Shown here: positions 63,412-64,000 of the stretch, piece by piece
Layout of the letters: each line of letters starts with the position of its first letter
How positions within the stretch are numbered: position 1 is the first letter of the stretch
The notes under the pieces: generated by a model
What the model saw: only the letters and a program-made list of their open reading frames with translations
Databases searched by the model: none
Told to the model about the DNA's origin: nothing
Assembly: GCA_910588985.1 (NCBI GenBank)
Contig: CAJURO010000003.1
Coordinates: 11,014 to 75,013 of the forward strand
Reading direction: 5' to 3'
Length of the DNA: 64,000 bases
Origin: an uncultured Eggerthellaceae bacterium
Lineage (GTDB): Bacteria; Actinomycetota; Coriobacteriia; Coriobacteriales; Eggerthellaceae
Translations under genes and position numbers: made by a program

Positions 63412-64000
63412 CATTGAGCGAGAAGGGGATTTAAGCCTTCTTGGCGACGCAGTATGCACTTTCGGCGTGTTCGATGGTTTGCATATGGGTCATAGATACC
63501 TCATCGATACTGCTCTCAGCGTTGCGCGAGACACCCAAAGGCGATGCGTTTGCATCACCTTTGATATCGATCCCGATGAGCTCCTCAAGCCAGGATTCAA
63601 GAAGCTGATGACCAATGAACATCGCATTGATGCGCTTCTCAAGACAGGTGTTGACGATGTTCTCGTCCTTCGTTTCACCCAAGCTCTTTCAACGCTTGCT
63701 CCTCTGTGCTTTCTCGATGCGATCATGGGCGCATCGACCCCTGCCGAGCTCTTTGTTGGCGAAGATATCCATTTTGGCCATAAAGCTAAAGGCGATCTTG
63801 CCCTGCTTTCAACATGGGCAGCAGAGCACAATATCAAGGTGCATGGTATCGGGCTCCTCTTCGAAGGAGGAAGCGTCGTTACCTCAACGCGCATTCGCGG
63901 GCTTTTGGAACAGGGGAAGGTTGAAGAGAGCGAGGTGCTCCTTACGCATCCTTTCTCTTATGCATCAACGGTCCTTCCTGGCAGGCACGAAGGGCAAAGC
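63395..64000 (+). CDS. ribF: Riboflavin kinase / FAD synthetase (partial)
   Basis: The reading frame from GTG 63395 stays open for 202 codons to the window end. AGGGG lies 6 bases before the GTG. CTFGVFDGLHMGHRYLI is the nucleotidyltransferase motif (usual G.FDG.H.GH), and FVGEDIHFGHKAKGD and TSTRIRGLLEQGKVEES follow. The visible part is the FMN adenylyltransferase domain; the riboflavin kinase domain lies beyond the edge. It overlaps truB by 17 bases in another frame. GVFDG rather than GNFDG is a small variation. Confidence 0.9.
   Translation, partial: MVTYYDIEREGDLSLLGDAVCTFGVFDGLHMGHRYLIDTALSVARDTQRRCVCITFDIDPDELLKPGFKKLMTNEHRIDALLKTGVDDVLVLRFTQALSTLAPLCFLDAIMGASTPAELFVGEDIHFGHKAKGDLALLSTWAAEHNIKVHGIGLLFEGGSVVTSTRIRGLLEQGKVEESEVLLTHPFSYASTVLPGRHEGQS

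Noticed and set aside
1..64000. CRISPR arrays, insertion sequences, prophage or rRNA
   Set aside because: No spaced direct repeats, transposase or integrase motifs, or rRNA-like sequence were found by reading the window.

Overview
The window looks like a stretch of core chromosome from a Gram-positive, low-to-mid GC (about 50-52% by eye) member of the Actinomycetota class Coriobacteriia, for example the Eggerthellales near Cryptobacterium or Slackia. That placement is an inference from protein character, gene order, a sortase-type tail at the left edge, a menaquinone methyltransferase, DapL-type lysine synthesis and the GatCAB amidotransferase. I ran no database search. I see no insertion sequence, prophage, CRISPR array or rRNA gene. 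One tRNA gene is present.

Layout. 1-2000: tail of a cell-wall-anchored protein, then a response regulator with an HD-GYP output domain and a stand-alone Hpt protein. 2100-5530: gatCAB. 5560-13060: a histidine operon that opens with a HisZ-HisG fusion and continues hisD-C-B-H-A-F and hisI. 13048-17000 (minus strand): MFS carrier, menG, PAP2 phosphatase, dapL. 17200-22520: a radical-SAM protein, a spermidine-synthase-like protein, a Trm9-like methyltransferase divergent from a bacterial Elp3, and thrH. 22690-27400: an Arg/Glu-rich tail-anchored protein, tatD, a DUF308 membrane protein, a chorismate mutase-DAHP synthase pair and a lipoprotein. 27570-31580: pcrA, sstT, tRNA-Leu(UAG). 31680-43390: tig, clpP, clpX, valS, a zinc-ribbon membrane protein, thrS, a CPA2 antiporter, trxA, trxB. 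43490-46275: prfA-prmC-punA. 46318-56076: a T-box leader followed by ilvD-ilvB-ilvN-ilvC-serC-serA-leuA. 56090-64000: rimP-nusA-rnpM-infB-rbfA-nrnA-truB-ribF (ribF runs off the end).

How the parts fit. The his operon supplies all steps except HisE and histidinol-phosphatase. The ilv-ser-leu operon makes the branched-chain backbone and phosphoserine; ThrH at 21921-22523 could supply the phosphoserine phosphatase step, since no serB is seen. Most translation and protein-quality genes are in conserved orders.

Most interesting points: (1) a divergent Elp3 / Trm9-like pair, which suggests a bacterial version of the wobble-uridine cm5U-to-mcm5U pathway; (2) a well-formed T-box before ilvD whose specifier loop reads GGC (glycine), not a branched-chain codon, in an operon that also holds serC and serA, and whose tRNA-acceptor bulge is degenerate; (3) a short promoter-proximal terminator before rimP-nusA; (4) a perfect palindrome covering the -35 region shared by divergent pcrA and lipoprotein promoters; (5) two radical-SAM genes whose TATAAT boxes sit so close to the ATG that the mRNAs may be leaderless.
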